From the NCBI GenBank assembly GCA_029460375.1, contig JARPAQ010000005.1, forward strand, positions 1-9,949: a stretch of 9,949 nucleotides of DNA. Direction: 5' to 3'. The number at the start of each line of letters is the position of its first letter. Within the stretch, counting starts at the first letter, position 1. Of the stretch, positions 6,588 to 9,949 are shown one piece after another. Made by a program: the position numbers and the translations under genes. The notes beneath the pieces are model-generated. The model searched no databases. It had not been told where the DNA came from and saw only the letters and a program-made list of their open reading frames with translations. The DNA is from Nitrososphaerota archaeon. Its GTDB lineage: Archaea > Thermoproteota > Nitrososphaeria > Nitrososphaerales > JACPRH01.

Positions 6588-7574
6588 ATGGCTATAACCG
6601 ACCCGTTCCACAGAGCTGTGACTCAGGCGAGGATATCCCTCAACAGCTCGAATGAATGCAACTTCAGCTGCGACTTCTGCCACAAAGAAGGTATCGAAGA
6701 AGCTAACAGTAGCCTCATCACCGCCGAAGAGATAGAAAGAATCACACGTATTATGAGCATCTTCGGCATAGATAGAATCAAACTCACTGGGGGTGAACCT
6801 ATGCTTAGGAGAGACATAGCGGAGATAGTTGAACGGGTAAAGCAGGTCGGCGTGAAGGAGATATCCCTCAGCACGAATGGAACCCGTCTCGCCAAGATGG
6901 CTCATGAACTTAAAGACGGAGGGTTGGGTAGAGTGAATATAAGCCTCCACAGCCTCCGCAGAGATCGGTTTCGACGCCTAACAGGTGTAGATGGGCTTTT
7001 TGAAACGCTTGACGCTATACGTGCATCGATAGATGCTGGTCTTCTTCCTGTTAAGTTGAACACTACACTCTTGAGAGGAGTGAATGAAGATGAAGTTGAA
7101 GATTTGATAAAGTTCTCCCAGAGCATAGGCGGTGGGAAGACTAATGTCCTGCAGCTCATCGAGCTGGTGCCTACTGACTCGTCCTATTACGGGAAGTATC
7201 ATTACTATCTAGATTCGGTGGAAGGTGACTTGAAGAATAGGTCTGCCGCCTCTACTGAACGGGTTTCGCATAGAAGGCCCAAGTATGAGCTTCCTAACGG
7301 GGTTACAGTGGAAATGGTGAGGCCTATGCATAACACTGAGTTCTGTATGGGTTGCAACAGGGTAAGGATTACATACGACGGAAAGTTCAAACCATGCCTC
7401 CTTAGAAAAGATAACCACATCGACTTTCTCACATCTATGAGGCGTGGGGCAGATGATGCCGAGATTATTGAGCTCTTCAAGAAGGCTGTATCTCTCAGAG
7501 AACCCTTCTTCAAACTCGGTGCGCAGTTGACCGAGGCACGCGTACCCCCTTTTCACGAGCATACTCATGTGTAG
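6588..7574 (+). CDS. moaA: GTP 3',8-cyclase, radical SAM (molybdenum cofactor synthesis)
   Basis: The product is 328 residues from the ATG at 6588. MoaA converts GTP to 3',8-cyclo-GTP, the first step of molybdopterin (or tungstopterin) synthesis. The N-terminal radical-SAM cluster motif is CNFSCDFC (C24, C28, C31), followed by GGEP (68-71) for SAM binding and LSTNGTRL. The second, GTP-binding cluster is C253-x2-C256-x13-C270, and it carries the NRVRIT arginines R258 and R260 that contact the substrate. This pairing distinguishes MoaA from other radical-SAM proteins. The C-terminus lacks the Gly-Gly tail of bacterial MoaA and instead ends PFHEHTHV. A TTG six bases upstream is in frame, but the ATG matches the promoter spacing better. 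No other moa or moe genes are in the window. A MoaA paralogue with altered function is less likely. Confidence 0.9.
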   Translation: MAITDPFHRAVTQARISLNSSNECNFSCDFCHKEGIEEANSSLITAEEIERITRIMSIFGIDRIKLTGGEPMLRRDIAEIVERVKQVGVKEISLSTNGTRLAKMAHELKDGGLGRVNISLHSLRRDRFRRLTGVDGLFETLDAIRASIDAGLLPVKLNTTLLRGVNEDEVEDLIKFSQSIGGGKTNVLQLIELVPTDSSYYGKYHYYLDSVEGDLKNRSAASTERVSHRRPKYELPNGVTVEMVRPMHNTEFCMGCNRVRITYDGKFKPCLLRKDNHIDFLTSMRRGADDAEIIELFKKAVSLREPFFKLGAQLTEARVPPFHEHTHV

Positions 7575-7615
7575 CTTAACGTAGATAACATCTGGCTCTA
7601 ACTCTAGTGATCAAA

Positions 7616-7623
7616 ACTTAAAT
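7616..7623 (+). promoter_or_regulatory. TATA-like box of htpX
   Basis: ACTTAAAT follows TCAAA in the 80-nt gap after moaA. Its centre is about 35 nt before the ATG at 7655, giving a leader of roughly 8-12 nt. The match is moderate, so read-through from moaA is also possible. Confidence 0.4.
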
Positions 7624-7654
7624 CCTGAACATGGTTAAATGATCAAGAGCGGAA

Positions 7655-8614
7655 ATGAATCTACTGAAACTGCGCCTCTCAATTATAGGCACGCTGGCTT
7701 TCATAATCGGCGTATCTACCCTAGCATTCACAGTACTACTCACCCTAACCGGGGCCTTCAACATATACGTCATCATAATACTAGTGATATCGATCAACCT
7801 TCTTCAATGGTTCTTCGCACCACGATTGATAGACTCCTTATACAAAGTTAAAGAAGTCTCTCGAAGCGAGCGGCCGAACCTGCATCGGATGGTGGAAAAC
7901 ATATGCCGCAAAACAGGGTTGAAAAAACCCAAGGTGATGCTCGCAAACATCCCTCTACCAAACGCCTTCGCGTACGGCTCACCCCGCTACGGTAACAGAA
8001 TAGCGGTCACCACTGGTCTGCTGAACAATCTTGAGGACGAGGAGGTTGAAGCGGTCTTAGCGCACGAGATTGGGCATTTGAAGAACCGGGATGTTCAAGT
8101 TATGATGTTCGCATCAGTTCTGCCAGCGATATTCTACTATATCGGATTCACATTCATGCTTTCCAGCTGGTACAGCGGTGGGCGCCGAGACGCCGGGGGA
8201 ACAGTCCTTATAGGACTGGCCGCGATGGTGTTATACTTTATTCTGAGCCTATTCGTTCTAAGTCTAAGTAGGCTCCGGGAGTATTATGCAGATCGACACA
8301 CTGTAGAGACGGTCGATGATGGTGCGCGCAAACTCTCTGAGGCACTGGCTAAAATAGCAACCACTGAAACCAGAACTATGCGGAAAGGTCGGAGCGGGGG
8401 TTCAAGCTCATTCAAGTCTCTCTTCATAAACGACCCTGACACTGCGAAAGGTGACGCGGCGACTATTTCAAAGTACGGTGGAAGGCTGAGCGATCGTGCG
8501 TTGGTGGATAAACTCATTTCAAAGAAGCTTACCGGCTTCGACCGGGTTATGGAGATATTCTCAACCCACCCCAATATGGTTAAACGGCTCCGGGCTCTTC
8601 AGAATATTCGGTAG
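7655..8614 (+). CDS. htpX: Membrane zinc metalloprotease, M48 family
   Basis: This 319-residue protease is embedded in the cytoplasmic membrane. HtpX degrades damaged or misassembled membrane proteins with its active site facing the cytoplasm. Two N-terminal helices (about 8-30 and 35-55) are followed by the catalytic region. The zinc motif HEIGH (137-141, in VEAVLAHEIGHLKNRD) gives ligands H137 and H141 and catalytic E138. The third ligand E209 lies in LSRLREYYADRH, with D213 four residues on. Two further helices (about 150-171 and 182-204) flank it. The segment FAYGSPRYGNRIAVTTGLL (105-123) is the family's substrate-side strand. The C-terminal FSTHPNMVKRLRAL is typical. Residues 240-275, rich in Gly, Ser and Lys, form a probable flexible loop. 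The ATG at 7655 is the first credible start. The CDF gene follows 26 nt later, so the two probably form one transcript. Confidence 0.94.
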   Translation: MNLLKLRLSIIGTLAFIIGVSTLAFTVLLTLTGAFNIYVIIILVISINLLQWFFAPRLIDSLYKVKEVSRSERPNLHRMVENICRKTGLKKPKVMLANIPLPNAFAYGSPRYGNRIAVTTGLLNNLEDEEVEAVLAHEIGHLKNRDVQVMMFASVLPAIFYYIGFTFMLSSWYSGGRRDAGGTVLIGLAAMVLYFILSLFVLSLSRLREYYADRHTVETVDDGARKLSEALAKIATTETRTMRKGRSGGSSSFKSLFINDPDTAKGDAATISKYGGRLSDRALVDKLISKKLTGFDRVMEIFSTHPNMVKRLRALQNIR

Positions 8615-8630
8615 AGCCGATACTGAAGAG
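8585..8630 (+). other. Interleaved inverted repeats at the htpX-CDF junction
   Basis: Two perfect inverted repeats interleave: CGGCTC (8585-8590) with GAGCCG (8614-8619), and CTCTTCAG (8595-8602) with CTGAAGAG (8623-8630). In RNA they would make either two exclusive hairpins or an H-type pseudoknot covering the htpX stop and ending 10 nt before the next ATG. The repeats are seen; folding and any effect on translation are inferred, and 8-bp matches of this span do occur by chance. Confidence 0.35.
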
Positions 8631-8640
8631 TTGCTGATAT

Positions 8641-9949
8641 ATGCAGAAGAGTGAGGTGCAGAGGGCAAAGAGCAGAGCAGCTACACTTTCAATGGGATCC
8701 GCAGTTCTGCTGACGGCGATCAAACTATCCGTAGGGCTGGCCACCAACAGCCTCGCAATACTGGCATTGGCCGCAGACTCGTTTCTAGATATAGCTGGTT
8801 CAGGCACTACCTACTTCTCAGTCAGGATATCAGGGAGACCTCCAGATTCAGAGCACCTGTATGGGCATGGCAAGATGGAGAATCTTGGCGTGCTTATGGT
8901 AACAGCTATTCTGATGATAACGGTAGGATACCTCGTGTTTGAGTCGGTTAATAGGCTCTTCTTCAGCATCGTACCTGTAGCTCCTGGAGTCATAGGCTTC
9001 GCAGGGCTGATGGCATCCATAGCTGTGGATATAGGAGTGTCTCGGCACCTGAAGCGTACAGCTACCAAATATAACAGCCCAGTCTTAGAGGCGAACTCTC
9101 TTCAATTCAGGATGGATATATGGACCCAAAGCATAGTAATAGTCGGCCTTATCTTCGTGAGTCTAGGATACAGTTTTGCAGATCCTTTCCTCGCTATGCT
9201 GGTTTCCGGATACATTACCTACCTCGGCCTCGGGCTAGGTAAGAAGGCTATTGACGTCCTGCTTGATAGGGCTCCCACTGATGTTGTAAAGCGGATAGAC
9301 GCGGCTGTGAAGGGGGTTGAAGGGGTGGTGAAGTATGAAAATCTGCGGGTCAGAACCTCAGGACCCCAGACCTTCGTTGATATAAATATCTATGTCCCCC
9401 GAATCTTCTCACTAGAAAAAGCGCACAACATAGCCTCTGAAGTTGAGAGCAGAATCAAGGAAGTAGCTCCAGATACCGATGTTATGGTTCATGTCGAAGC
9501 CGAAGAGGATAAGGAGAATGTGGTGGATAAGATTCGTCTGATAGCAACCGGCATACCCGAGATAAAAGGGGTTCACAACCTTTGGGTGAGGCGGGTGGAA
9601 GGTGTTTTTGAGATAGATGGTCATATACAGGTCAGCTCAGAAATCCCTCTAAGCGAAGCACATATCGCAGCAACTCTGCTTGAAGATAAGTTGAAGAAAG
9701 AGTTCGGAGGTAATTCGACTGTAACCATCCATATAGACACTGAAGTGGATCGTGTATTCTACCAGAAGCCCTTGAAGGAGAGTACACCATCTATAACCAA
9801 GGCAGTTGAGAAGATCGTGTCAGGGATAAAAGAGGTTAAGAGCTGTGACAATGTCTCTTTGAAACATTTCGACAGCGAACTTCACGTGTCAATATCTTGT
9901 ACACTGAAGAAAGATATGGCGGTTAAGGACGCTCACGCCGTGGCCGCGA
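8641..9949 (+). CDS. Cation diffusion facilitator with tandem C-terminal domains (partial)
   Basis: The first 436 residues are visible; the gene runs off the window. CDF proteins are proton-coupled metal exporters that work as dimers. Six helices lie within about 14-200. TM2 carries D46 and D50 (ADSFLD) of the transport site. In TM5 the usual H-x3-D is SLQFRMD, so Q155 replaces the histidine while D159 remains. The helix 2-3 loop has an intact second site, PDSEHLYGHGKMEN, with D69, H72 and H76. After the membrane part come three copies of the ZT_dimer-like cytoplasmic domain: about 216-290, 294-370 and 385 to the end. Each follows the pattern of an opening helix with a GVxGV-like turn, an N-L/V-x-V strand, a second strand, then E/D-A-H at 260-262, 339-341 and 430-432. 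A stop at 8635-8637 makes the ATG at 8641 the first start. It probably shares a transcript with htpX. Confidence 0.9.
   Translation, partial: MQKSEVQRAKSRAATLSMGSAVLLTAIKLSVGLATNSLAILALAADSFLDIAGSGTTYFSVRISGRPPDSEHLYGHGKMENLGVLMVTAILMITVGYLVFESVNRLFFSIVPVAPGVIGFAGLMASIAVDIGVSRHLKRTATKYNSPVLEANSLQFRMDIWTQSIVIVGLIFVSLGYSFADPFLAMLVSGYITYLGLGLGKKAIDVLLDRAPTDVVKRIDAAVKGVEGVVKYENLRVRTSGPQTFVDINIYVPRIFSLEKAHNIASEVESRIKEVAPDTDVMVHVEAEEDKENVVDKIRLIATGIPEIKGVHNLWVRRVEGVFEIDGHIQVSSEIPLSEAHIAATLLEDKLKKEFGGNSTVTIHIDTEVDRVFYQKPLKESTPSITKAVEKIVSGIKEVKSCDNVSLKHFDSELHVSISCTLKKDMAVKDAHAVAA

Noticed and set aside
6480..6950. 156-residue minus-strand frame across the divergent promoter
   Set aside because: It covers the TATA boxes of both flanking genes and the radical-SAM motif of moaA in antisense; the translation is not protein-like.
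1..9949. CRISPR arrays, insertion sequences, integrase sites, tandem DNA repeats
   Set aside because: No regularly spaced repeats, transposase motifs or terminal inverted repeats were found, and codon use looks even across the genes by eye.

Overview
The window reads as chromosomal DNA from an archaeon, most likely of the TACK/Thermoproteota side, although no single-copy phylogenetic marker is present to fix the lineage. The grounds are indirect. Most genes have an archaeal TATA-like box about 25-35 nt before the start codon and little or no 5' leader. No bacterial -35/-10 pairs stand out. The MoaA and ketol-acid reductoisomerase sequences look archaeal in style. Coding density is very high: there is no gap over 300 bases, and no tRNA, rRNA, CRISPR array or mobile element was seen.

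Layout. Bases 1-95 hold the last 30 codons of a plus-strand gene that ends in a membrane anchor. Facing it is a small three-helix membrane protein of unknown function (minus, ends at 107). Its upstream region (about 578-752) is shared with a divergent M20-family ArgE/DapE-type metallohydrolase (753-1961, plus). That gene converges, only 2 bp apart, on a run of three minus-strand genes. In their direction of transcription these are a 951-residue UPF0182 membrane protein (6451-3596), a membrane-anchored protein with an alpha-crystallin (Hsp20-like) domain (3539-3027), and ketol-acid reductoisomerase IlvC (2965-1964). A 136-bp divergent promoter region then leads to plus-strand genes: MoaA (6588-7574), the membrane zinc protease HtpX (7655-8614), and a cation diffusion facilitator (8641 to the window end, incomplete).

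How the genes fit together. IlvC (branched-chain amino acids, pantothenate precursors), the M20 enzyme (probably amino-acid metabolism) and MoaA (molybdopterin or tungstopterin) are housekeeping enzymes, each without its usual pathway partners here. The other genes encode membrane proteins. HtpX and the membrane-tethered Hsp20-like protein could both serve membrane-protein quality control, but only proximity suggests a link. HtpX and the CDF transporter are 26 nt apart and probably share a transcript.

Most worth a second look are the CDF transporter, with at least three tandem copies of its cytoplasmic domain and a glutamine in place of a metal-site histidine; the two-helix membrane-tethered Hsp20 with a shortened domain; the UPF0182 protein in an archaeal setting; and a possible CTG start for the small membrane protein. 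No clearly new multi-gene defence or mobile system was found.
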